Positions 1 through 5,735 of a DNA stretch of 20,532 nucleotides are shown here, one piece after another (positions within the stretch are counted from its first letter, which is position 1; every line of letters begins with the position of its first letter). The position numbers and the translations under genes were made by a program. Source of the stretch: Patescibacteria group bacterium. GTDB lineage: Bacteria; Patescibacteriota; Minisyncoccia; Phycocordibacterales; UBA9973. A model generated the notes under the pieces. It was given only the letters and a program-made list of their open reading frames with translations, was not told the origin of the DNA and made no database searches. The stretch is taken from assembly GCA_030916575.1 (NCBI GenBank), contig JAUPWJ010000053.1:1-20532 (forward strand), in the 5' to 3' direction.

Positions 1-141
1 CTTGTGACACATTCTATAATAAATGGTCATTCATATATTGTTGTGGTTATGAAGAGTGATGATAGATTCGCAGATACAGAAACATTACTGTCATATATAT
101 CTAAAGATACACTTTATTTTTCTCCTGAGATTTTTAAATAA
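1..141 (+). CDS. C-terminal fragment of probable D-alanyl-D-alanine carboxypeptidase (peptidase S11)
   Basis: An open frame runs from the first base to a TAA at 139-141 and encodes the last 46 residues of a protein whose start lies outside the window. The readable part has a NGHSYIVVVM strand, then SDDRFADTETLLSYIS. This is how S11 low-molecular-weight penicillin-binding proteins end their transpeptidase domain (a hydrophobic strand, a short DRF-type turn, then D-T-x-x-L-hydrophobic). Such enzymes trim the terminal D-Ala from peptidoglycan stem peptides outside the membrane. The catalytic SxxK, SxN and KTG motifs would lie upstream and cannot be seen, so the family call rests on the tail alone. 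There is no C-terminal amphipathic anchor after the domain. The stop is one base from the stop of the convergent neighbour. Confidence 0.5.
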   Translation, partial: LVTHSIINGHSYIVVVMKSDDRFADTETLLSYISKDTLYFSPEIFK

Positions 142-142
142 T

Positions 143-1189
143 TTATTCTGAAGTTTGAGACTGTTTTATCGCTTGAACGTACGCATAAAACCCATTTTTT
201 CCTTCAAAAACATAGATTGGTTGAATATATTTCTGTTTTTCATTTGTTACATAATAGGCTAAATATGCATTCTTGATTGCAATTTCACTTGATGTTCCAT
301 AGTAGTTTGCGATGTATGCTTTTCCATTTTTAAGTTCTTCGTAAGCCTCTTGAATTGATTTTATTGGATATGTTGATGAAATATCACTTATTTCTTGATG
401 TGAAAATTGTCCTTCAAGGAGTGTGGTTGAAGGACCACGATTTGCCAAAAGAAAGTAGAAAATTGAAAATGGAGGAAGTGGATATCTTATTGGGATTTCA
501 TCAATATCTTTTTGAAAAAGATCAATTCTCGTAATTTGGCCATTTGAAATACTAGTAGCGGGAAAAAGTTCATTGTTTTGAAGTGTAAGATATTGAGTGG
601 TTGTTAAGTCGGGATCAAAATCAAGTGGATACAAATTTAGCGCCTTTAAAAATGTGGAAATCTCACCTGATGCTTGATTTGAACTTGGAGCTCCTTGGCT
701 TGAGGTAACAATCGGATCTGCTAGGTAATTTGAGGAAATTGTAAAATCATTTGAAACAATATTATATGTAATTCTTTTGTTTGTGACAGTTCTGTCAATC
801 CATGAGTAAACAGTATCAGTAATCTTTGTTTCAGCCAGTTCAAAGTCTACTGTAGCAAGTTTTTCACGAGTATCTCTGAGGTTGAGCAAATTTGGCTCTG
901 GTTCTACAGTTTCAAATACTTTAATCCTATCTGGATAGGAAGGTAATTTTCCAGAAACAGTATCAATAACGTACGTAAATTTCTGATCAGTCTTAGATTT
1001 TGGGAATGATAATGGTGGAAGAGCACCAAATGCTGTTTCCGGTGGTGGTGGGACATCAGGGAAAACTGATTTATAAACGACTATAGATCCTCTAACTAGA
1101 AAAACAAGAATTATAATTGCAGTGATACCGATTCCACCCCATTTTAATATGTTTTTTGTAAGTTCTGTTGTGTCATGTAAACTGGGCAT
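143..1189 (-). CDS. Membrane-anchored protein of unknown function
   Basis: I do not recognise this 348-residue protein. It has a short cytoplasmic tail, one membrane helix at about residues 15-34 (GIGITAIIILVFLV), a proline-rich stretch (VPPPPETAFGALPPLSF) and then a soluble region of about 290 residues that should lie outside the membrane. The last 80 residues alternate aromatic strands (NAYLAYYV, YIQPIYVFEG, FYAYVQAI), resembling the end of a PepSY/YycI-like beta domain, but I see no catalytic motif. The ATG at 1189 was chosen because a -10 box (TATACT, 1201-1196) ends 6 nt before it, which rules out the in-frame TTG at 1225. It diverges from gltX with overlapping promoters. Its stop is one base from the upstream carboxypeptidase stop, and both would act in the envelope. 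Confidence 0.72.
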   Translation of the reverse strand: MPSLHDTTELTKNILKWGGIGITAIIILVFLVRGSIVVYKSVFPDVPPPPETAFGALPPLSFPKSKTDQKFTYVIDTVSGKLPSYPDRIKVFETVEPEPNLLNLRDTREKLATVDFELAETKITDTVYSWIDRTVTNKRITYNIVSNDFTISSNYLADPIVTSSQGAPSSNQASGEISTFLKALNLYPLDFDPDLTTTQYLTLQNNELFPATSISNGQITRIDLFQKDIDEIPIRYPLPPFSIFYFLLANRGPSTTLLEGQFSHQEISDISSTYPIKSIQEAYEELKNGKAYIANYYGTSSEIAIKNAYLAYYVTNEKQKYIQPIYVFEGKNGFYAYVQAIKQSQTSE

Positions 1190-1192
1190 ACC

Positions 1193-1221
1193 TTGAGTAT
1201 AGGAAAGCTTCGAGCTATAAT
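1193..1221 (+). promoter_or_regulatory. Promoter of gltX operon
   Basis: TTGAGT (1193-1198) and a perfect TATAAT (1216-1221) are separated by the optimal 17 bp. The expected start of transcription is near 1228, giving a leader of only about 9 nt before the gltX ATG at 1237. No ribosome binding site is present. The -35 box overlaps the -10 box of the divergent gene, so the two polymerases cannot both be bound. Confidence 0.6.
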
Positions 1222-1225
1222 GCAA
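1196..1225 (-). promoter_or_regulatory. Promoter of the membrane protein gene (leaderless)
   Basis: On the minus strand TTGCAT (1225-1220) and TATACT (1201-1196) are 18 bp apart. Only 6 nt separate the -10 box from the ATG at 1189, so the predicted first transcribed base is the A of the start codon. The -10 box shares bases 1196-1198 with the -35 box of gltX on the other strand. Confidence 0.5.
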
Positions 1226-1236
1226 GAACGTTAGCT

Positions 1237-2634
1237 ATGAATGATATTTCTCAATTAGTTAGAACACGTATTGCTCCTTCGCCAACAGGTGAAGATATTC
1301 ATATTGGTAATTTATATACTGCTCTTATAAATTACATTACTGCAAAGAAGAATGGAGGGGTATTTATCGTTCGAATTGAAGATACAGATAGGACTCGACT
1401 TGTTGAGGGTGCTATGGAAAAAATTCTCTCAACACTTGAAAGATTTGGTATTGTCTGTGATGAAGGCCCAGGAAAAAATGGAGAATATGGTCCATATATT
1501 CAGTCGGAAAGACTACCACTTTATAAAAAGTATGCAGAAGAGTTGGTAGTGTCAGAAAAAGCCTATTATTGTTTTTGTTCAAAGGAAGAACTTGAAGTAC
1601 TGAAGGAAAAAAATTTAAGTAGAAGACATTGGGATGTGTGTGAGGATAAAAATAACAAGGAGAGAGTATCAACTGATTTATATGTTATTCGCCTTAAGGT
1701 ACCAGCAAACACTGAAGTAAAATTCCACGATATGATTAGAGGAGAGATAGTTATTAATACGGATCAAATTGATGATCAAGTTCTCCTCAAGTCTGATGGA
1801 TTTCCCACTTATCACTTAGCAGTTGTTGTTGATGATTATCTTATGAAAATATCACATGTGATTAGAGCAGAGGAATGGATATCATCAACACCCAAACATA
1901 TCTTACTTTACAATGCTTTTGGCTGGGATTTACCATTTTTTGCTCATGTTCCAATATTGAGAAATCCAGATAAAAGTAAATTGTCAAAACGAAAAAATCC
2001 TGTTTGGGCATCGTGGTATCTTGAAGAAGGTTTTTTACCTGAAGCAGTTCTTAATTATTTAGCATTAATGGGCTGGGGACATCCACAAGGAAAAGAGATC
2101 TTTACTCTCGAGGAGTTAATGGATATTTTTGATCTCAAAGATGTTCAGACTGTTGGTCCTGTTTTTGATATTGCCAAGCTTCGTTGGATGAATCAACAAT
2201 ATATCCAGCATTTATCAAAGGAGGAATTGAGTAAGAGGCTGCTTACTTTCTATGGAGAAAATAGAGATATTATTTCATTACTTGAAGGAGAAAAATCAAC
2301 ACTTCTTTTAGATATCATCAGTACTCGATTAAGTACTCTCAAAGAACTACTTCCTCAAGTTGAATACCTTTTTGCAAAACCTTCGCAAGATTTTATGACT
2401 AAAGAGTTAGGAGATCTTTCCTTGAAAATTCGTCAAAAGTTTGAAAATATTTCAGAAGCTGATTGGTCTAAAGAAGCACTTTTAAATGTGATGAAAGAGC
2501 TAATGAATCAGGAAAAAAATATAAAAATGTCTGATATTTATCTCCTTTTCACCGGTAGTAGCAAAGGATTACCACTGCCTGATATGCTAGAGATATTAGG
2601 TCGTGAGACAACACTTTCACGTCTTAGTCAGTAA
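1237..2634 (+). CDS. gltX: Glutamate--tRNA ligase (GluRS)
   Basis: A class I aminoacyl-tRNA synthetase of 465 residues, the normal GluRS length. It charges tRNA-Glu with glutamate in the cytoplasm. Visible are the ATP-binding signature RIAPSPTGEDIHIGN (residues 11-25, the HIGH box as HIGN), the RIEDTDRTR segment (46-54) that follows it in GluRS, a CxC pair at 112/114 with H131 and C135 as likely zinc ligands, GFPTYHLAVVVDD (188-200), and a KMSKS-type loop KLSKR (248-252). The helical anticodon-binding domain fills the C-terminal third. The ATG at 1237 is chosen because the predicted transcript starts near 1228. The gene heads a tight operon with a PAP2 protein (1-nt gap). If the organism lacks GlnRS this enzyme would also charge tRNA-Gln for GatCAB amidation, which cannot be judged here. 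Confidence 0.95.
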   Translation: MNDISQLVRTRIAPSPTGEDIHIGNLYTALINYITAKKNGGVFIVRIEDTDRTRLVEGAMEKILSTLERFGIVCDEGPGKNGEYGPYIQSERLPLYKKYAEELVVSEKAYYCFCSKEELEVLKEKNLSRRHWDVCEDKNNKERVSTDLYVIRLKVPANTEVKFHDMIRGEIVINTDQIDDQVLLKSDGFPTYHLAVVVDDYLMKISHVIRAEEWISSTPKHILLYNAFGWDLPFFAHVPILRNPDKSKLSKRKNPVWASWYLEEGFLPEAVLNYLALMGWGHPQGKEIFTLEELMDIFDLKDVQTVGPVFDIAKLRWMNQQYIQHLSKEELSKRLLTFYGENRDIISLLEGEKSTLLLDIISTRLSTLKELLPQVEYLFAKPSQDFMTKELGDLSLKIRQKFENISEADWSKEALLNVMKELMNQEKNIKMSDIYLLFTGSSKGLPLPDMLEILGRETTLSRLSQ

Positions 2635-2635
2635 T

Positions 2636-3238
2636 ATGCTAACTCCTCTTGCCCATATCATCTCACTACTTTTTAATCCAGTTGTTTTGCTTTTCCCAGT
2701 TCCATATCTTCTTGTTGTCAGAGAGACAGGAAATCCAGTATATGCTCTCAAATGGACAATTTTTTCCCTATTTTTTCTTGTTATTATTGGTATTTTTATG
2801 GGATATGCAGTGAGAAAAGGCTATTTTACTGATTTTGATGTTTCCAAGAGAGAACAAAGGCCGCTGCTTTTTCTCTTTATTTTTCTTATTTGTATTTTAT
2901 ATTTTCTTTCACTGCTTTATCTTCAAGGACCTGTTGTTCTTTTTATAATTCTTGCAGGTATTTTATGTAGTGTCCTTGTTTTTAGTTTTTTAAATACGAG
3001 AATAAAGGCAAGTATTCACTTAGCTACCGTTTCTGCACTCATTTTTTCTTTTAGTATGCTTTATAGTGATGTTTTTTTGCTATTATTAATATTAATTCCT
3101 ATTGTTGCGTGGTCACGCATACATATAAAAAGACATACGTTTGAAGAGACAATAGTTGGAACAGCAACAGGAATTGTTATAACCTTTCTTTTTTATGTCT
3201 TATTTAAAATAGTATTGGGAATGTCTGTATCAGTATGA
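2636..3238 (+). CDS. PAP2-like membrane phosphatase
   Basis: An integral membrane protein of 200 residues with about five or six hydrophobic helices. It carries a degenerate PAP2 phosphatase signature: KREQRP (71-76), a shortened form of KxxxxxxRP; a SIH motif (126-128) in place of SGH; and SRIHIKRHTFEE (160-171), which matches SRx5Hx3D with glutamate for the last aspartate. H128, R161 and H167 would be the catalytic residues. The family removes phosphate from lipid phosphates or diphosphates such as phosphatidate or undecaprenyl pyrophosphate. The next gene encodes a lipid kinase of the DgkA family, so a role in polyprenyl or glycerolipid phosphate turnover is a fair inference. The ATG at 2636 lies one base after the gltX stop and the gene ends in an ATGA overlap with dgkA, so translation is probably coupled. 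Confidence 0.72.
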   Translation: MLTPLAHIISLLFNPVVLLFPVPYLLVVRETGNPVYALKWTIFSLFFLVIIGIFMGYAVRKGYFTDFDVSKREQRPLLFLFIFLICILYFLSLLYLQGPVVLFIILAGILCSVLVFSFLNTRIKASIHLATVSALIFSFSMLYSDVFLLLLILIPIVAWSRIHIKRHTFEETIVGTATGIVITFLFYVLFKIVLGMSVSV

Positions 3239-3600
3239 TAAAACACAGAAAACTTATTGATTCTTTCGGTTTTGCAATTGAAGGAATTAGATATGCATTT
3301 GAAGAAGATCAAAATATAAAAATTCACCTGATTGCTGCAATTTTTGTTGTAATTCTTTGCATTCTATTTGATGTAACTGCTTTTGAGATGGGAATACTCG
3401 GACTAATGATACTTTTGGTTATTGCTGCAGAGATGATTAATACAGCGATTGAAAATATGGTAGATCTTATTACAAAGGAATATCATATTGAGGCAAAACG
3501 TGCCAAAGATGTAGGTGCTGGTATGGTCCTTGTAATCTCTGTAGGGGCCGCAATTATTGGGTTTTTGATATTTACTCCTTATATTCTCCGACTTTTTTAA
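3235..3600 (+). CDS. dgkA: DgkA-family diacylglycerol / undecaprenol kinase
   Basis: A protein of 121 residues, the usual size of this small trimeric integral-membrane kinase. The family signature AAEMINTAIENMVDL (64-78), with E66, N69 and E73, is followed by HIEAKRAKDVGAGMVL (84-99), which holds the conserved AKD-xxAG segment. The N-terminal amphipathic part FAIEGIRYAFEEDQNIKIHL is also typical. There are three membrane helices at about 31-48, 52-70 and 97-116. In Gram-positive bacteria the homologue phosphorylates undecaprenol to the lipid carrier used for peptidoglycan; in proteobacteria it phosphorylates diacylglycerol. The sequence alone does not settle which substrate is used. The ATG lies inside the stop of the PAP2 gene (ATGA), and the TAA abuts the stop of the convergent GerMN gene with no base between. 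Confidence 0.92.
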   Translation: MIKHRKLIDSFGFAIEGIRYAFEEDQNIKIHLIAAIFVVILCILFDVTAFEMGILGLMILLVIAAEMINTAIENMVDLITKEYHIEAKRAKDVGAGMVLVISVGAAIIGFLIFTPYILRLF

Positions 3601-4125
3601 TTATTTTTCTGAAAGTAAATCATTGAGATTTACTTCATTGATGAATATCATAATTTTTTTACCATTTGTAAATTGTTGAATTGTTTTTTCAAGTTGAGCT
3701 TTCAGTCGAGGATTGTCGCAGACTCCTCCTAGCATTATTTCCCCTCGAAGTTTTACGACTATCTCATTTTCATTCTGAGTAATTGAGTCTAAAACAAGCT
3801 CTGAGTTTGATAGTGCACTATACAAACCATCGTCTTGCGGAATTTTTCCTTCAGAGCTGAGAAGGTACTCTAGGGTGGTTTGGAGCGGGTTTGTTGAGGA
3901 GATGGTATGTGGCAGTGCCACAAGGCTATCACCACATCCAATGAGCTCACCATTTACTCCGTTATCTTCAAGTAAAACATAAGAGAGATTGACCTCAATA
4001 CTTGGGATACTCGGTGCAACAGTAGGCGTTGGAGTTGATCGTATAGAAGTGTCTTTTGGTTTTAAAAGTACTGAGACGAATAGTAGTCCGAGGAGAATAA
4101 TTATTACTCCTATATACTTCTTCAT
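3601..4125 (-). CDS. GerMN-domain membrane-anchored protein
   Basis: A 174-residue protein with an N-terminal membrane anchor (residues 4-21, YIGVIIILLGLLFVSVLL), a proline/threonine/serine linker (STPTPTVAPSIPS) and a GerMN-like domain from about residue 44 to the end. Typical of that domain are the opening strand VNLSYVLLEDNG, a TTLEYLLSSEGK helix, the LVLDSITQNENEIVVKLRG strand pair, and a final QLEKTIQQF helix plus IMIFINEV strand. GerMN domains occur in spore germination protein GerM and lipoprotein LpqB, but are also widespread in non-sporulating bacteria, where they are extracytoplasmic and poorly characterised. No lipobox cysteine follows the hydrophobic segment. The ATG at 4125 fits the TATTAT box 10 nt upstream. 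It diverges from fic. Confidence 0.75.
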   Translation of the reverse strand: MKKYIGVIIILLGLLFVSVLLKPKDTSIRSTPTPTVAPSIPSIEVNLSYVLLEDNGVNGELIGCGDSLVALPHTISSTNPLQTTLEYLLSSEGKIPQDDGLYSALSNSELVLDSITQNENEIVVKLRGEIMLGGVCDNPRLKAQLEKTIQQFTNGKKIMIFINEVNLNDLLSEK

Positions 4126-4135
4126 GGTATTACGT

Positions 4136-4165
4136 ATAATACTAGTGTATCTATCCAATTTGCAA
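4136..4165 (-). promoter_or_regulatory. Promoter of the GerMN gene
   Basis: On the minus strand TTGCAA (4165-4160) and TATTAT (4141-4136) are 18 bp apart. Ten bases separate the -10 box from the ATG at 4125, so the predicted leader is about 3-4 nt. Confidence 0.5.
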
Positions 4166-4169
4166 GTTT

Positions 4170-4229
4170 ATTTACATTTATATTTACAATTATATTGTCA
4201 AATAATGGGTATTTACAATTATATTTACA
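4170..4229. repeat. Pair of 19-bp near-identical repeats between the GerMN and fic promoters
   Basis: ATTTACATTTATATTTACA (4170-4188) and ATTTACAATTATATTTACA (4211-4229) differ at one base. Each contains ATTTACA twice, 12 bp apart, so the heptamer occurs at 4170, 4182, 4211 and 4223. The block lies exactly between the two divergent -35 boxes (4160-4165 minus, 4236-4241 plus). A palindrome ACATATATGT (4227-4236) joins the last repeat to the fic -35 box. This is the layout of a shared operator, possibly bound by the C-terminal helix-turn-helix of the Fic protein. The AT-rich composition makes chance similarity easier, so the operator role is an inference. Confidence 0.55.
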
Positions 4230-4235
4230 TATATG

Positions 4236-4264
4236 TTGACAATTAGTAAAATATTTGTTATAAT
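4236..4264 (+). promoter_or_regulatory. Consensus promoter of fic
   Basis: A perfect TTGACA (4236-4241), a 17-bp spacer and a perfect TATAAT (4259-4264) preceded by TGT, which adds an extended -10. It is the strongest sigma-70-type promoter in the window. Eight bases lie between the -10 box and the ATG at 4273, so the leader is 1-2 nt at most. A promoter this strong, with repeats beside it, suggests a gene that is normally held down by a repressor. Confidence 0.75.
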
Positions 4265-4272
4265 AATGCAAA

Positions 4273-5328
4273 ATGAGTCACTTTGAGCCACAATTTACAT
4301 ACACAGTAAGAGTAGTTAACGAACTCGCAAAGATTGAAAGACTGTATGGGCAGCTCATCTCAGAACAACTAATACCATCACTTGCTTTGAAGTTAACTCA
4401 AGAAAATCAAATGCTTGCAACTCATTTTTCTACAAGTATTGAAGGAAACCCTCTGAGTCCTCATGATGTTACCAATCTTATACTCGGTGATCAGGTCCCT
4501 TCGACTAAATCTGAAAAGGAAGTTAAAAATTACTTTTTAGTATTAACATTTATTTTTCAGCTGGCAAGAGAAAAAACATCAATAACACCTGCACTTACTG
4601 AAAAATTGCACGGACAACTCATGAAAGGTATAGATGAAAAGGTAGGGAGACTTCGAGATAGTGGAGTATTTGTTGGACATAAATCAGGCTCCGCTATGGT
4701 TGTCAAACATAACCCTCCATATCATACACGAGAGCAAATACAAGAAGCGCTCAAAGATCTTTATGCATGGGTAGAGAGAGACAAAGAAACTCACCCAATG
4801 ATAAAAGCAGGAATACTCCACCACCAATTTGCCTATATACATCCTTTTTTTGATGGAAACGGACGTATGGCGCGTATTTTGACTGCATATTATCTGCTTA
4901 TCAATGGCTATGAAGTTGCACGTTATTTTATACTTGATGATTTTTATGACATTGATAGACATCTCTATTCTGATTCACTCCATACCGCAGATAAAGGTGA
5001 GAAAACAATGTGGATTGAATATTTTTTGGAAGGAATTTCCTATTCACTTCAGGCAGCATTGGGAAGAATTTCGGAATTGAAAGAGTGGCAACTTGAGAAT
5101 ATCAAAGGAGAAAAAAGGGTGCTAGTCACAAGGCGTGAGGAAGAAGTTCTTGAAATTGTTATTAATAAAAAAGCTATTAAGACCTCAGATATTGAAAAAG
5201 ATCTTGAAGTGACAAGACAACAGGGACATCAATTACTTGCCTCACTTGTCAAAAAAGGACTTCTGAAAAAGTATGGAAGTACTAAAACAAGTTATTATAC
5301 ACTTGCCAAATCATTAGAAGAAAATTAA
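4273..5328 (+). CDS. Fic-family AMP-transferase with C-terminal helix-turn-helix
   Basis: A 351-residue protein with three parts: an N-terminal Fic_N domain (about 1-75), a Fic catalytic core (about 100-250) and a winged-helix-like region (about 285-345, with DIEKDLEVTRQQGHQLLASL). The catalytic motif HPFFDGNGRMAR (190-201) matches HxFxDGNGRxxR completely, so it should transfer AMP, or another nucleotide-derived group, from a nucleotide cofactor to a hydroxyl of a target protein. The inhibitory motif STSIEGN (53-59), with E57, lies N-terminal to the core. This makes it a class II Fic protein that restrains itself and needs no separate antitoxin. The flap segment around 145-150 is present (KHNPPY). 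The target is unknown. The HTH and the repeats upstream suggest autoregulation. The TAA overlaps the end of a minus-strand gene remnant by 3 bases. Confidence 0.93.
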   Translation: MSHFEPQFTYTVRVVNELAKIERLYGQLISEQLIPSLALKLTQENQMLATHFSTSIEGNPLSPHDVTNLILGDQVPSTKSEKEVKNYFLVLTFIFQLAREKTSITPALTEKLHGQLMKGIDEKVGRLRDSGVFVGHKSGSAMVVKHNPPYHTREQIQEALKDLYAWVERDKETHPMIKAGILHHQFAYIHPFFDGNGRMARILTAYYLLINGYEVARYFILDDFYDIDRHLYSDSLHTADKGEKTMWIEYFLEGISYSLQAALGRISELKEWQLENIKGEKRVLVTRREEEVLEIVINKKAIKTSDIEKDLEVTRQQGHQLLASLVKKGLLKKYGSTKTSYYTLAKSLEEN

Positions 5329-5575
5329 CTTTTTCGAATTACTTGAAGATATGATGCTTCATCCGTCTGATGAGCTGAGATGCTCACATCAAGTGCTCTA
5401 TCGTAGAGTGCATACTCAATATCTTCAATAATGCCCATTAATTCATCTGGATCTATATCTTCAACACTAATTCTTATCTCACTTTTTTCTACTTAGTCCA
5501 TATGACAAGTGTAGGAAAGCCAATGGGGTGTTGATAGTAATTACGTTGCTTTTTTAGTAAAATAACAGGATTCAC
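5325..5575 (-). pseudogene. Small gene or remnant broken by a one-base frameshift
   Basis: Two minus-strand frames read like one protein. The first, 5575-5489, gives 28 residues from a GTG (NPVILLKKQRNYYQHPIGFP, then TLVIWTK) and ends at TAG. The second, 5492-5328 with stop TAA at 5327-5325, gives 55 residues (VEKSEIRISVEDIDPDELMG onward, ending ASYLQVIRKS) but has no start codon until an internal ATG. One extra base near 5492 would join them as TLVIWTK-VEKSEIR, about 83 residues. The second part is rich in Asp, Glu and Ile with regular hydrophobic spacing, as in a real protein. I do not recognise the family. The N-terminus abuts the tRNA-Gln gene and no -10 box is visible there, so the 5' end may be lost. 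The break could be true decay or a sequencing or assembly error. Confidence 0.5.
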
Positions 5576-5646
5576 TGCTGGATCGTCTAATGGTAGGACA
5601 ACGGACTCTGAATCCGTTTATCTAGGTTCGAATCCTGGTCCAGCAG
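5576..5646 (+). tRNA. tRNA-Gln (anticodon CTG)
   Basis: The 71-nt gene folds into a full cloverleaf. The acceptor stem TGCTGGA/TCCAGCA is perfect over 7 bp. TC follows at 8-9, then the D arm GTCT-AATGGTA-GGAC, the anticodon stem ACGGA/TCCGT with loop CTCTGAA (anticodon CTG, reading CAG), a 4-nt variable region TTAT, and the T arm CTAGG-TTCGAAT-CCTGG. The U1-A72 pair and discriminator G73 are glutamine identity elements. The bases after G73 are CTA, so the 3' CCA is not encoded and must be added by CCA-adding enzyme. A TAAAAT box at 5558-5563 could be its -10, but no good -35 is seen. Confidence 0.93.
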
Positions 5647-5720
5647 CTACATTTTTAGTATTGAATTATCTCAGAACGCCACTAGTCTCTTAGCAAATAA
5701 TCATCTGGATTTGAAACATT

Positions 5721-5729
5721 TGATATACT
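5721..5729 (+). promoter_or_regulatory. Extended -10 promoter of murI (leaderless)
   Basis: TGATATACT is an extended -10 box with no good -35 at 17 bp. Exactly 6 nt (TCTTTT) separate it from the ATG at 5736, so the A of the start codon is the predicted first transcribed base. Confidence 0.55.
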
Positions 5730-5735
5730 TCTTTT

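Noticed and set aside
3235..3600. Possible recoding of TGA, as in some CPR lineages (Gracilibacteria, SR1).
   Set aside because: TGA ends the PAP2 and gpmA genes at the expected places and no in-frame TGA interrupts a recognised gene.
4170..4229. The spaced repeats near fic, considered as a small CRISPR array.
   Set aside because: Only two units, AT-only-like repeats with a 22-bp gap, no cas genes; an operator explains them better.
4266..4272. An ATG at 4266, nearer the fic -10 box.
   Set aside because: It is out of frame with Fic and its frame has no support; the ATG at 4273 begins a normal Fic_N domain.
5576..5646. A minus-strand open frame continues from the small broken gene through the tRNA (DSESVVLPLDDPA).
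   Set aside because: This is the antisense translation of the tRNA-Gln gene itself and is a known artefact; the tRNA cloverleaf is complete.
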